A DNA stretch of 64,000 nt from Oscillospiraceae bacterium (GTDB lineage Bacteria > Bacillota > Clostridia > Saccharofermentanales > Fastidiosipilaceae): assembly GCA_029983685.1 (NCBI GenBank), contig JASBZA010000005.1, positions 1 to 64,000 on the forward strand, in the 5' to 3' direction. Position 1 is the stretch's first letter. Each line of letters starts with the position of its first letter. Shown here in pieces: positions 53,177 through 62,623 of the stretch. Below the pieces are notes generated by a model that ran no database searches, had not been told where the DNA came from, and was given only the letters and a program-made list of their open reading frames with translations. The position numbers and the translations under genes were made by a program.

Positions 53177-54136
53177 CTAAGCTCCCCCTCCCAGGCCGAA
53201 TAAGAATTTTAGCCGATCGTCCAGGTCTAAATCCTGACCGAAAGGTCTGGGCAAGTCTTCCGTAGAGCCGCCCAGTCTCTTAATAGCCGAAATAATTTCT
53301 AAATAAAGACTCCGATCAATCGTTTCGTGATGGTCTTCTATATAAGATCTTAATAAAGGTACAGCACTTAAGGTACCTAAGTCTCCCAAGCAAATGGTCA
53401 CCAGCTGCTTATTGGTAAACTTCCTAAAGGCTAAACGAAACACTGGATAAGCTTTTTGCCTTCCGTCGGGCGACTTCTTGGCCAAAACCACCATACCTTC
53501 CAAAAGCCGGTCTAAGCCTCGATCTGAATTCGGATTTTCTTTGATTTCTCTCTCCAGGATAAGGATAAGGTCATCCAGAAGCTCCGGCGGCAAGGCCTTC
53601 ACATAAGATGCCACAGCGTCGGAAACTCTTTCGTCCGGCTGTAGGCCTTGCAAGTACCAGTCAATAAGTTCTTCCATAAGATCTACCTTATTGGGGATGG
53701 CCAAAAGATGCAAAGCCTGCTGGAGAAAAAAGATCTCTTCCAAGCGGTGTTCATCGCTGTCGGATAAGTCGGGTCTTAACTTTAAGACATCATTTAAGAA
53801 AACTTCCTGCTTAGCTTCAGGCAAGGCCGAAAACTTGACTTCAAAAATCTCGGGCAAGGGAAAATCGGATTGCTCCGCCATGCCTTTAAAGAAAAGATAA
53901 AAATCATCTTCATTTAAAGTCTCTAAATAAGTATCCAAGGAAAGGCCTTGCAAGAGTTCTTGGTCCAGGCTCAGCCAATCGGCCTGAGCTGAAGCGAAAT
54001 CCTGTTCCAAGCCCCTGGCAAAGTCTCTTTCGGATAAGTTCTCTTCTTGCTTAGCGTTTAGCAGTTGATCAAATATATGTGAAAAGGCATCATTCATCGT
54101 ACAAGCAAAGTGCCTTCCTAAATCGTAAGCTGTCAT
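53177..54136 (-). CDS. helical repeat-like protein of unknown function, upstream of hprK
   Basis: 319 residues, almost entirely helical and acidic, with HEAT-like pairs towards the C-terminus (LVTICLGDLGTLSAVPLLRSYIEDHHETI, YLEIISAIKRLGG). No membrane segment, signal or catalytic motif. ATG 54136 has AAGGAGG 7 bases upstream and is chosen over the ATG at 54160. It ends 3 bases before hprK, so it heads this operon; a protein-binding role is the most that can be suggested. Confidence 0.65.
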   Translation of the reverse strand: MTAYDLGRHFACTMNDAFSHIFDQLLNAKQEENLSERDFARGLEQDFASAQADWLSLDQELLQGLSLDTYLETLNEDDFYLFFKGMAEQSDFPLPEIFEVKFSALPEAKQEVFLNDVLKLRPDLSDSDEHRLEEIFFLQQALHLLAIPNKVDLMEELIDWYLQGLQPDERVSDAVASYVKALPPELLDDLILILEREIKENPNSDRGLDRLLEGMVVLAKKSPDGRQKAYPVFRLAFRKFTNKQLVTICLGDLGTLSAVPLLRSYIEDHHETIDRSLYLEIISAIKRLGGSTEDLPRPFGQDLDLDDRLKFLFGLGGGA

Positions 54137-54230
54137 CAAATCCTCCTTAGGTTCAGACATAGGCTTATTTTAGCATGAAAAGTCAAGATAATAGAATATT
54201 CACAAAAAGAGCTGCATTTCTTAAAAACAA

Positions 54231-54253
54231 ATATCAAAGATAGTCAAAGTCAA
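54231..54253 (+). promoter_or_regulatory. CtsR-like operator upstream of hsp20
   Basis: TATCAAA-GAT-AGTCAAA, followed at once by a third GTCAAA. The CtsR heat-shock operator is RGTCAAA-NAN-RGTCAAA, so the right half and spacer fit and the left half has two mismatches. It lies directly upstream of a TATATA (54255-54260) that could be the -10. Confidence 0.5.
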
Positions 54254-54300
54254 ATTATATAGTAGAAAACGTAAAGAGAACAGCGAGGAGGTTTTGACAT

Positions 54301-54735
54301 ATGTTCGATTTAGTTCCTTTTGATTTTGACGGTATGATGCGTTCCATGGATAAGCTTTTCCGTGATTACAGCATGCAAGACATGCGTATGGACGTAGAAG
54401 ATTTAGGTGACAAGTATGAAATGACCGTTGAGCTACCCGGCATGAAAAAAGAGGATATTTCACTGCGCGTGAAAGATAATATCCTTACCATAAAAGCTTC
54501 TCATACAAGTGCATCACAAAACAGTCCCGATGAGGAAAGCCGGGAGACGGCTTTGACCGATCGAAACTTTATCCACCAAGAAAGATCTTACAGATCCATG
54601 GAAAGAAGTTTCAATGTAGAAGGGGTCCTGGTAGACCAAATCCGTGCCAAATATGAAGATGGTCTATTAATTGTGGACATGCCTAAGGAAAATCCTGCGG
54701 CACAGGACAATACCTATGAGGTCAACATCGATTAA
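54301..54735 (+). CDS. Hsp20/alpha-crystallin small heat-shock protein
   Basis: 144 residues with the alpha-crystallin domain from about 28 (MDVEDLGDKYEMTVELPGMKKEDISLRVKDNILTI) to FNVEGVLVDQIRAKYEDGLLIVDMPK. It holds unfolding proteins in the cytoplasm. A short Ser-rich insert lies in the middle loop. GAGGAGG ribosome site; heat control is suggested by the upstream CtsR-like box. Confidence 0.94.
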   Translation: MFDLVPFDFDGMMRSMDKLFRDYSMQDMRMDVEDLGDKYEMTVELPGMKKEDISLRVKDNILTIKASHTSASQNSPDEESRETALTDRNFIHQERSYRSMERSFNVEGVLVDQIRAKYEDGLLIVDMPKENPAAQDNTYEVNID

Positions 54736-54737
54736 TA

Positions 54738-54781
54738 AGAAAAAGGGGGAAGAGACTTAAGCAGCTCCTCCCCTCTTTTTT
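54738..54781. terminator. two-way terminator between hsp20 and the PTS IIC gene
   Basis: AAAAAGGGGGAAGAG with CTCCTCCCCTCTTTTTTT (one mismatch), T runs on both strands, between the convergent genes. Confidence 0.8.
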
Positions 54782-54785
54782 TGTC

Positions 54786-55955
54786 TTAATTTAGTTTAAT
54801 CTTAAGGTCGTTTTCTTTAATCCATCCGATTTTACGTAAAATAACAGAAAATAAATAAGATAAGATGGCCGGCAAAACAATACAGACCAGAATCAAACCC
54901 AGCCACTCCTTGGGACCCGGAGCTAAAAGTGTCGCACCGTATTCCAAGGCTTTTTCCGAAGGCACAAACCATCCGGTTACCTGACCGATAGGACCGACTA
55001 AGCCGGAGGTCCCCATGCCGGATGCAATGGCAGGACCATTCATCTGAAGTTTAAACACAACCGTAGCGATAGGTCCGGTAATGGCTGCGGCCAAAGTCGG
55101 CGGAATCAGAATGCGTGGATTTCGCATGATATTGGGCAGCTGTAACATAGACGTACCCAATCCTTGGGCCAAGAGGCCGCCTAAACCATTTTCTTTATAA
55201 GAAATAACGGCAAAGCCCACCATCTGGGCACAGCAACCGGCCAAGCCCGCACCGCCGGCCAAGCCTACCAGGCCGAAAGAAGCCGCTATAGCTGCCGAGC
55301 TTATGGGCAAGGTCAAAAGAAGTCCCATGATGACCGAAACCAGAATGCCCATTAAGAGCGGTTGCTGATCGGTGAGACTCATGACGAAGCTACCGATAAG
55401 ATTGGCAAAATTCCCCAACCAAGGTGCTATGGCTAAGGCCAAACCGCCTCCCGACATGAGAGTCACGAAAGGCGTCAGGATAATATCAACCGCCGTGGTC
55501 TTAGATACCAATTTGCCCAGCTCACAGGCCGGCACCGCAATAAAGAATACGGCCATAGGTCCGCCTGCTCCTCCCAGGGTATTGGCGGCCATGCCTACAC
55601 CCGCCAAGGAAAACAGAACCAAAGGCGGTGCTTCCAAAGCATAACCGATGGCAATAGCCATGGCCGCACCGGCTGCCTGACTGCCGAAAGATCCTATCTT
55701 CTGCAAGCCGTCATGCCAGGCCGACCCGTCCGGGAAAATCATGGCCAGCGTATTGATAATGGTCCCTATTAATAATGAAGCAAAAAGACCCAGCGCCATG
55801 GCGCCTAGTGCGTCAATCATGTAACGTTTAAAAGAAATAATAATATTCTGTTTGGCTAAAAAAGCTTTGAAACCGGTCTTTTGGTCCGCTTGGTGGACCA
55901 GGTTATCTTGTAAATAAGGTTTTTGTGACGTTTTCTTATTTTTCTTCTCTTGCAT
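54786..55955 (-). CDS. PTS EIIC-like membrane transporter (PTS_EIIC_2 family)
   Basis: 389 residues with about ten membrane segments rich in Gly/Ala (GSFGSQAAGAAMAIAIGYAL, GGAGGPMAVFFIAVPACELGKLVS, GLAGCCAQMVGFAVISYKENG). It matches the PF13303 group of IIC-like proteins, which lack linked IIA and IIB parts; none is nearby. Substrate unknown. 18 bases downstream of the pyrophosphatase gene, on the same strand. Confidence 0.85.
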   Translation of the reverse strand: MQEKKNKKTSQKPYLQDNLVHQADQKTGFKAFLAKQNIIISFKRYMIDALGAMALGLFASLLIGTIINTLAMIFPDGSAWHDGLQKIGSFGSQAAGAAMAIAIGYALEAPPLVLFSLAGVGMAANTLGGAGGPMAVFFIAVPACELGKLVSKTTAVDIILTPFVTLMSGGGLALAIAPWLGNFANLIGSFVMSLTDQQPLLMGILVSVIMGLLLTLPISSAAIAASFGLVGLAGGAGLAGCCAQMVGFAVISYKENGLGGLLAQGLGTSMLQLPNIMRNPRILIPPTLAAAITGPIATVVFKLQMNGPAIASGMGTSGLVGPIGQVTGWFVPSEKALEYGATLLAPGPKEWLGLILVCIVLPAILSYLFSVILRKIGWIKENDLKIKLN

Positions 55956-55973
55956 AATATCTATTATCGGCTT

Positions 55974-57641
55974 TTAAGCGCGGTAGAATCCTCCTTCTCG
56001 CAGATATAAAAATATTTTGGGTACAACTTGATTTTTCCTCGAGACCACCCCGGGCTGGAAGGTATGTGACTCACCTTCCTTGTTCGGGAAGACCTCGCTT
56101 ACAATCGCCTTGCCGGGACCGGCTGCATAGAAAATCGAGCCGTTGTCTCGGGCCGTGGTGAACATCATGATCCAAAGATAGGCATCCTTGTCTTTGGCCT
56201 TCTGTTCCATAACCTCTTCTAAGGCGTTTTGGATACCTTCGGTTTCGTTCAGCCGATAGAGGTTACGCTGCGAGATGATAATCTTGCGGTCTTGAACCAT
56301 ATATTCTTTGACATCGCCTTCCAGCAAAGACGGCAGGTCGTCCAGGAAATTTTGCGACGATGCCTTGAAGATGGATTCGGCCAATTCTTCGATGTTAATA
56401 CCGGTGAAGTCTGACCAATGTCTGGCCATGGCACGGTCCTGGTCAGTCGTGGTAGGCGACTTGAAGTTCAGCGTATCGGCGATGATGGCGGCCAAAAGAA
56501 GGCCTGCTACATCCGAATCCGGCTGGATATTGTTCTCCAAGAACATTTTAGAAACAATGGTTGCCGTTGCGCCCAAAGGCTCATTTCTAAAAGCAATAGG
56601 CCTGTCGGATGTAAGGTCTCCGATGCGGTGGTGGTCAATAATCTCTAAGACTTCAGCCAACTCAATATGGGGAACCGACTGCTTAGCTTCGTTGTGGTCC
56701 ACCAAAACAAAACGTCTCTTAGGAGCATTCAGTAAGCGATAGCGCGACGTCATACCCATAACACGGTTTTCGGCATCCACGATGGGGTAGGCACGGTGCC
56801 TGGACCGCATCATCTTCTCTCTGGCATCGTCAACAAATTCAGCTTCAGAGAAAACAATCAGGTCTTGGGCCATAATACTCTTAACGGGGATAGCATAGTA
56901 AATATAACGTGAGGTGTTCATGGCCCCGTGGCCTGACAAAATAATCGAACACTTGGCTTTTTTGGCCGCTTCCATAACCATGGGTGCCACCTGCTTGGTC
57001 CAGACTAACACCAGAACCGAAGCCCCCTTCTCGATGGCCCTGAGCTGGCTTTGCGTATCATTGCCTAAAACAACGATGCGTTTGTCCAATTCGTAGTAAT
57101 TTAAATGATTAGCCGATAAGGCAATAATACTGACCTTGCCGTTATGGTCGGACTCGTCGGGTGCATAAAGCAGGGTACCGTCAATAGACTTGGCTATATT
57201 CTCGACAGACGTTTCCGCCAACAGGTCGATGGCTTTTGCCGTATCACCCCAGATGACCTGACCTATAGAAGAATTCGTAACCAGCCCTAAAAGATGGCTT
57301 CGCTCATCCTGGACTGTAAAAACCTTGTGATTGGCGTCGAAACGCTCTATAACATCCCTTAAGATGGCGTTCTCGCTGACCTTATTGGCATCGTCCATGA
57401 TGCTCTCGTCTAATTGCGACCTGGCATCTTGAATGAAAAGCGGTTCGGCCTGATTAAAGCGTTCCAGGATAAAACGACTCTCGGTCGTAAGATCTCCCAA
57501 TCGACAAGGGACCACATTGTGGCCTTGTTTCTGTCTCAAATGCGCATAGGCAATAGCGGAAACAATACTATCCGTATCCGGATGGCGATGGCCCGTGACG
57601 TAAATAATGCCGCCTCCGCCGTCTTGTGAAAAATAACTCAT
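55974..57641 (-). CDS. ppaC: Mn-dependent inorganic pyrophosphatase with CBS-DRTGG-CBS insert
   Basis: 555 residues. Family II DHH-type pyrophosphatase: VTGHRHPDTDSIVSAIAYA at the N-terminus, DHHRIGD and IADTLNFKSPTTTDQD in the catalytic part. Between them (about 65-300) lie two CBS domains around a DRTGG domain, the regulatory form found in clostridia, where adenine nucleotides tune activity. Cytoplasmic, hydrolyses PPi from biosynthesis. Confidence 0.93.
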   Translation of the reverse strand: MSYFSQDGGGGIIYVTGHRHPDTDSIVSAIAYAHLRQKQGHNVVPCRLGDLTTESRFILERFNQAEPLFIQDARSQLDESIMDDANKVSENAILRDVIERFDANHKVFTVQDERSHLLGLVTNSSIGQVIWGDTAKAIDLLAETSVENIAKSIDGTLLYAPDESDHNGKVSIIALSANHLNYYELDKRIVVLGNDTQSQLRAIEKGASVLVLVWTKQVAPMVMEAAKKAKCSIILSGHGAMNTSRYIYYAIPVKSIMAQDLIVFSEAEFVDDAREKMMRSRHRAYPIVDAENRVMGMTSRYRLLNAPKRRFVLVDHNEAKQSVPHIELAEVLEIIDHHRIGDLTSDRPIAFRNEPLGATATIVSKMFLENNIQPDSDVAGLLLAAIIADTLNFKSPTTTDQDRAMARHWSDFTGINIEELAESIFKASSQNFLDDLPSLLEGDVKEYMVQDRKIIISQRNLYRLNETEGIQNALEEVMEQKAKDKDAYLWIMMFTTARDNGSIFYAAGPGKAIVSEVFPNKEGESHTFQPGVVSRKNQVVPKIFLYLREGGFYRA

Positions 57642-57654
57642 AGCTTCTCCAATA

Positions 57655-58182
57655 CTAGTCTAAAAAAGTAGTTCCCATCCGATGCGCCTCGTCTCTGAGT
57701 TCGAATCTCTCATCAGTCTTACCCAGGGCAAGTCCGCCTAAAACCTGATAGCCTTCCGGTAAATCTAAGAGATCAAAAAGTTCCGGTTTCGATTCAGCTC
57801 TACGGAAGACACCATAAATAACACAAGAACCCAAGCCCAAGGCTGTGGCGGCCAAAGACATATTCTCTAAGACAAACCCTCCGTTGGCATATTCCATATT
57901 AAGGGGTTCGGGTTCCGAGGGTTTTATCGATACAACTATTACTTGAGGGGCTCCAAAAAACGGATGCGCCTCTCTTCCCTGCAAGTCTGATTGGTGTTTT
58001 TCAAAAGCTTCTAAGACAGCCAAATCACTGACGACCGTGATATGCATATCTTCATATCTTCCCATAGCAATAGGGGCCTGCATGCCGAAGTGGAGGATTT
58101 TCTGTAAATCATCCGGGTCGGCTAAATCTCCTCTGTAAGATCTAACGGATTTACGCCTCTGCATGGCTTCAAAAACGTCCAT
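57655..58182 (-). CDS. nitroreductase-family FMN protein
   Basis: 175 residues. It starts MDVFEAMQRRKSVRSYRGD, where RRSxRxY binds FMN phosphate; later GGFVLENMSLAATALGLGSCVIYG and GGLALGKTDE. The substrate is not known; family members reduce nitro compounds, quinones or act in dehalogenation. 13 bases upstream of ppaC, probably one transcript. Confidence 0.9.
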   Translation of the reverse strand: MDVFEAMQRRKSVRSYRGDLADPDDLQKILHFGMQAPIAMGRYEDMHITVVSDLAVLEAFEKHQSDLQGREAHPFFGAPQVIVVSIKPSEPEPLNMEYANGGFVLENMSLAATALGLGSCVIYGVFRRAESKPELFDLLDLPEGYQVLGGLALGKTDERFELRDEAHRMGTTFLD

Positions 58183-58374
58183 TTAGCTTCCTCCTTTTTT
58201 CTTGCTACTAAAATAGCATATTTCTGCCCTTTAAGCTCTAAAAAATGCCAATACTCGGTTCGAACATTCAAAAAAGGCACATTTACAGACAAAGACCGTA
58301 AAGGTAGAATGGGTAACGTATTTGTGAAATTTGATTTATATTTTTTACTAGAGGACAGATAAGGAGACCGTTAC

Positions 58375-59139
58375 ATGATGCGACTACATATCGAGAATAT
58401 CCACAAGGCCTTCGATGATAAAAAAGTCTTAACCGGAGCTTCAGCCGTTATAGAACAAGGCAAGATATCCGGACTAATCGGAAGAAACGGAGCCGGCAAG
58501 ACTACATTGTTTAATATTCTTTATGGTGATATCTCTCAAGATCAAGGACACCTATTCTTAGAAGTTGACGGAATAAAGCGTCCTCTTGAGGCAGAAGATG
58601 TGGGTTTGCTTTTCTCCAATCCCCTGGTCCCCGAATTTATGACCGGCTATGAATGCATAAAACTTTTTATGGATATTCATAAGTTACCCTCAGATGAAAA
58701 CTCTATAAGGCAAGCTTTTGAACTGGTGAGCTTGGACCGGGACGACTGGGATCGCCTGATTCGAGATTACTCTCAAGGCATGAAAAACAAAATCATGATG
58801 CTTATGGTCTTCTTGGCCAAACCCCCGGTTATTCTCTTGGATGAACCTTTAACCAGTTTGGACATCGTTTTGGCTGCCCAAATTAAAGACTTTTTAAGAT
58901 CATATAAGCAAGACCATATCATCATCATGAGTACCCACATCCTGGATTTGGCCAAAAGCCTCTGTGACGATATCATTCTCTTGAGAAAAGGTATGTTGGA
59001 AGCCCTTCCGGATGAGAAGTTCAAAGATGCGGGCTTCGAGCGCTACCTGGTAGACCTCTTAACCGACGAGACCAACGAGGACCAATTATCCAGAGAGGCA
59101 CAAACACAAACAAAGCAGGGGGCATGGCACCATGACTAA
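58375..59139 (+). CDS. ABC transporter ATP-binding protein (first pair)
   Basis: 254 residues: Walker A GRNGAGKT (about 39-46), signature YSQGMKNKI (S-Q-G in place of S-G-G), Walker B VILLDEPLTSLD and H-loop MSTHIL. Probable exporter subunit. The stop overlaps the permease start by 8 bases, ribosome site AAGGAG. First gene of a four-gene operon. Confidence 0.92.
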   Translation: MMRLHIENIHKAFDDKKVLTGASAVIEQGKISGLIGRNGAGKTTLFNILYGDISQDQGHLFLEVDGIKRPLEAEDVGLLFSNPLVPEFMTGYECIKLFMDIHKLPSDENSIRQAFELVSLDRDDWDRLIRDYSQGMKNKIMMLMVFLAKPPVILLDEPLTSLDIVLAAQIKDFLRSYKQDHIIIMSTHILDLAKSLCDDIILLRKGMLEALPDEKFKDAGFERYLVDLLTDETNEDQLSREAQTQTKQGAWHHD

Positions 59140-60772
59140 GGCATACTTGAAAAGCATGGGCCATTACTGGCGTTATATCTCTATCCAAAGAGTTCATCGT
59201 TTTATCTACTATTTAAGAAAAATTCCTCTAATCGGAAAACACATTCCTTATAGCCTGCACCAGGTGTCTCAGGCCAATGCTTTTTTTACTATTTTGGCCC
59301 TAATTGTAGGTTTCTTTAAGCAAATCTTTCATAAGGCCTTATATTTCGGACTATTCTATTTTTTCCCGCTAATGGCGGCGGAAACGCTCCCGCAAGAAGA
59401 GCTGGGGCTCTACCTTTACGGCATTTTCTTAGGCCTCAATCTTATCGTGCCTATTAGTTTACAGACGATTTCTATGGCCAAGCCCGAGCGTGAATACTAT
59501 GAGATGCTTTTAATCTTTAAGGAAAATCCTAAGCATTTCTATATATTGAAGATGTTTCTTCCTTTGTTGATTAATATTTGCTTTTTTATGCTTATCGGCC
59601 TTATCAGTTTCAGCTTATTGGAATTATCTATAGCCCATCTCTTCTTCCTTCTTTTAAGCTATATCTTACTTAGAATTTCGAGTGAAGCACTGGGCTGCCT
59701 GATACGAGAAAAAACAGATTTTTTAGAGAGTAAGTATCAAAATTGGCTTTTTAAGCTTCCCGTGGCTCTTGCGGGTCTCATTGTGGCCTACCTACCTTTC
59801 ATTTTGATGAAACCCTATCCTCTAACCGGCTTATCACTGGCTCTTTTATGCCTCATTGCGGCACTTTTGGCTGTCCCTTCCTTCCTTTACCTCAGGAATT
59901 ATAACTTTCATATACTGAAACGTAAGTCCTTAGACATCCAAGGCTTTGTCGCCAACATGAATGCCGTCCAGGACAATTCAATGGTTTTAAACCAATTCAT
60001 TGTTAAGAAAAATGCCTACACCGACCAGGTTCCGGAAAAGGTGACTGACGGTAAGTCGGGTCTTGTCTACGCCCATGCTCTATTCTTTTACCGCTTCAAA
60101 AAAATGTTTACCAGGCCGGTACTCATTCGCTTTTTTATTTGTCTGGGGGCAATGCTTATTCTGCTAATCGCAAGTCTGATTCTCCGAAATAAAGATTTCT
60201 TTAGAGATGGTCTGGCGAATTTTCAGATTATTAAACTGATGCCGGCTATTTTTTATCTTTCGGCCGTCGTCTTATCCTTTGGCCGCAACTTCACTTCACT
60301 TATTTTTGCTAACATGGACCGTAATCTCCTCCCCTATAATTTCTACCGTCGTTCCGACCTGGTACGTGAGGGGTTGAGAATTCGTTTTCTTTATTTGGCC
60401 AAATTAACCGCTCCTATTATCCTGGTCCTGGTCATTGGATTAGGCGTCTGGTCTTTTCTTTTCATCCCTGAACAAGGTGCGGATATCCTGATTGTTCTGG
60501 GCACCATTATTATCGAGACGATTTTCTTTAATTTCTACTATTTGGTAACTTACTACCTCTTCCAGCCTTATAATGCCAACATGCAGATTAAATCCGTACC
60601 CATGCAACTATCCAACTTGGCCATCTATATAATGACAATGGTTCTTTATATGAATAAGGACTTGCCTCTTATGATCTATTTAATCGTAGCAGGATTAGAG
60701 TTAGCCTTTATCATGGTTTCTGTTCCTTTACTTATACATCTGTCCCCAAAGAATTTCCGCCTACGTCAATAA
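59132..60772 (+). CDS. ABC-type multi-pass permease (first pair)
   Basis: 546 residues with about 12 membrane segments in two groups separated by a soluble stretch (about 270-305). It should pair with the ATPase it overlaps. It does not look like a standard six-helix ABC-2 permease; the substrate is not known. Its last base is 16 bases before the next ATPase. Confidence 0.75.
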   Translation: MTKAYLKSMGHYWRYISIQRVHRFIYYLRKIPLIGKHIPYSLHQVSQANAFFTILALIVGFFKQIFHKALYFGLFYFFPLMAAETLPQEELGLYLYGIFLGLNLIVPISLQTISMAKPEREYYEMLLIFKENPKHFYILKMFLPLLINICFFMLIGLISFSLLELSIAHLFFLLLSYILLRISSEALGCLIREKTDFLESKYQNWLFKLPVALAGLIVAYLPFILMKPYPLTGLSLALLCLIAALLAVPSFLYLRNYNFHILKRKSLDIQGFVANMNAVQDNSMVLNQFIVKKNAYTDQVPEKVTDGKSGLVYAHALFFYRFKKMFTRPVLIRFFICLGAMLILLIASLILRNKDFFRDGLANFQIIKLMPAIFYLSAVVLSFGRNFTSLIFANMDRNLLPYNFYRRSDLVREGLRIRFLYLAKLTAPIILVLVIGLGVWSFLFIPEQGADILIVLGTIIIETIFFNFYYLVTYYLFQPYNANMQIKSVPMQLSNLAIYIMTMVLYMNKDLPLMIYLIVAGLELAFIMVSVPLLIHLSPKNFRLRQ

Positions 60773-60788
60773 TATTAGGGAGAAAAAC

Positions 60789-61694
60789 ATGTCTGTCATA
60801 CTTGAAACAAAACAACTTAGCAAGATTTTTGGCCATCAAAAGGCTGTAGACCAAGCGTCTATTTCAGTCCATCGAGGTGATATTTACGGTCTAATCGGTC
60901 GTAACGGAGCCGGTAAAACGACATTGATGCGTATGTTGGCCGGCCTGGCCCACCCGACTCAAGGTTCCTACCACTTCTATAATGAACAAGGTCAGGAAGT
61001 TTTGCCCGAGCCGGGTCAGATTTCGAACCTCATTGAAAACACCGGTATATATCCCGGAATGAAGGCGGCAGACCAATTACTTCTAAAAGGTCAAAGTCTG
61101 GGCCTAAAGGGAGATGCTTACGTTAAGGAAATTTTGGACATGGTCGGTCTTAGCCGGGTCGGTAAAAAACCGGTCAAGTCCTTTTCTATGGGCATGAAAC
61201 AAAGGTTGGGCTTAGGATTGGCCATGGTCGGCAATCCCAGCTTAATTATTCTGGACGAACCCATCAACGGTCTGGACCCACAGGGTATAGCCGAAGTCCG
61301 AAATCTTATCACCTACCTCAATAAAGAGTTCAATGTGACTTTTATTATTTCAAGCCACATCCTCGATGAACTTTCCAGGATTGCTAACCGCTTCGCAATT
61401 ATTGACCACGGCCAAATTCTGCAGGAGCTCGATCACGAGACCTTTGAAGATAAGAGCCGAGACCGCATAGAAATCCGAGTGGATCGGACCGATGTGGCCA
61501 TGGAGGCTTTGGCCGAGTTGGGCTATAGCAAGGTCCAACAAGTAAGCCCTAACGATATCCACATCTATGCTTCCTACGAAGACACCGGTCGCATCGTCCT
61601 GGGTTTGGTCCGTAAAGGTTTGGAGATTAAAGGCTTTACCCTCCACCGCAACAGCTTAGAAGAATATTATCTGGCCCTAACCGGTCAACACTAG
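60789..61694 (+). CDS. ABC transporter ATP-binding protein (second pair)
   Basis: 301 residues: GRNGAGKTTLMRML (Walker A), FSMGMKQRLGLG (signature), LIILDEPINGLDPQG (Walker B), SSHIL. The C-terminal about 70 residues form the extra domain of DrrA/bacitracin-type exporters. Ribosome site GGGAG; 14 bases before the permease. Confidence 0.92.
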   Translation: MSVILETKQLSKIFGHQKAVDQASISVHRGDIYGLIGRNGAGKTTLMRMLAGLAHPTQGSYHFYNEQGQEVLPEPGQISNLIENTGIYPGMKAADQLLLKGQSLGLKGDAYVKEILDMVGLSRVGKKPVKSFSMGMKQRLGLGLAMVGNPSLIILDEPINGLDPQGIAEVRNLITYLNKEFNVTFIISSHILDELSRIANRFAIIDHGQILQELDHETFEDKSRDRIEIRVDRTDVAMEALAELGYSKVQQVSPNDIHIYASYEDTGRIVLGLVRKGLEIKGFTLHRNSLEEYYLALTGQH

Positions 61695-61708
61695 GAGGAC
61701 AAAGACTT

Positions 61709-62599
61709 ATGCATTTATTAAAAATGGAGTTTACCAGACTTTTTAAGCAAAAGAGTACTTATATTATTGGCGGAGTCCTAGCCATATTACTGATTTTTTC
61801 TTTGGTCATGTCTTTTTTCATGATGCGAGCTTTTGAAAAATTTTTAGAAGACATGCCGGAAACAGATGTTACGCAAAGCGAGGTTTTGGAAGAAGACGAT
61901 GAGAATTCAGACAGCGGCGTATACATCGAAGGTGATGTCAATATAATGGAAGACATGCTTGGAGCCAATGAAAATCCGGGCGAAAGCCAATTCTTAAACA
62001 AATTCCAAAGTATGAATGTGGCGCTCTATTTAGCCATCTTCGCCTCGATATTCTTTGCGGCGCCTTACCGCCACGGTTTTGCCAAAAACTTTTTGGATAT
62101 CAAAAAGAACCGAAAAGTTTATCCCTTTCTCCAATTCCTGGTGGGAGCCTTTTATCTCTTAATTTTAATGATCCTGACCTGCTTGGTTTATACCCTTACC
62201 AGCCTGATTCTAAACTATGAACCCTTCCTAATTAAGAACTTCAACTTGCTCTGGGCTCCTCTGGGTGTACAGTTTGTAGGACACTTGGCACTCATGAGTT
62301 TAATCTTGGCTTTAGTTTCTTTAACACAAAGTATGGGCGCAGGGCTTTTATTTGGTATCATATACCCTCAGATGCTAGGACCAGTCTTCTATAACCTCAT
62401 GGGCTGGGCCCTCATCAAAGTTTTTAAACTGAAAGAGGACTTCCAACTAATTGCTTATACAAGCTTAGGAGCTATTAAACTGACCGGCATCGGATCGGAC
62501 ACCAAGCAGATTGTAACGAGCCTGGTGGTATCCGTCCTGGTCATGATTATAAGCCTGGTTGTGAGTTCTTTAGCTTTGCAGATTAGAGATATCAAGTAA
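61709..62599 (+). CDS. ABC-2-type permease (second pair)
   Basis: 296 residues with six membrane segments. A long acidic external loop (about 45-90, TDVTQSEVLEEDDENSDSGV) lies between the first two. It resembles bacitracin/lantibiotic-immunity permeases. No peptide gene or two-component system is beside it. Confidence 0.85.
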   Translation: MHLLKMEFTRLFKQKSTYIIGGVLAILLIFSLVMSFFMMRAFEKFLEDMPETDVTQSEVLEEDDENSDSGVYIEGDVNIMEDMLGANENPGESQFLNKFQSMNVALYLAIFASIFFAAPYRHGFAKNFLDIKKNRKVYPFLQFLVGAFYLLILMILTCLVYTLTSLILNYEPFLIKNFNLLWAPLGVQFVGHLALMSLILALVSLTQSMGAGLLFGIIYPQMLGPVFYNLMGWALIKVFKLKEDFQLIAYTSLGAIKLTGIGSDTKQIVTSLVVSVLVMIISLVVSSLALQIRDIK

Positions 62600-62623
62600 A
62601 AAATAGGAGTTTTAAAAAATCGC

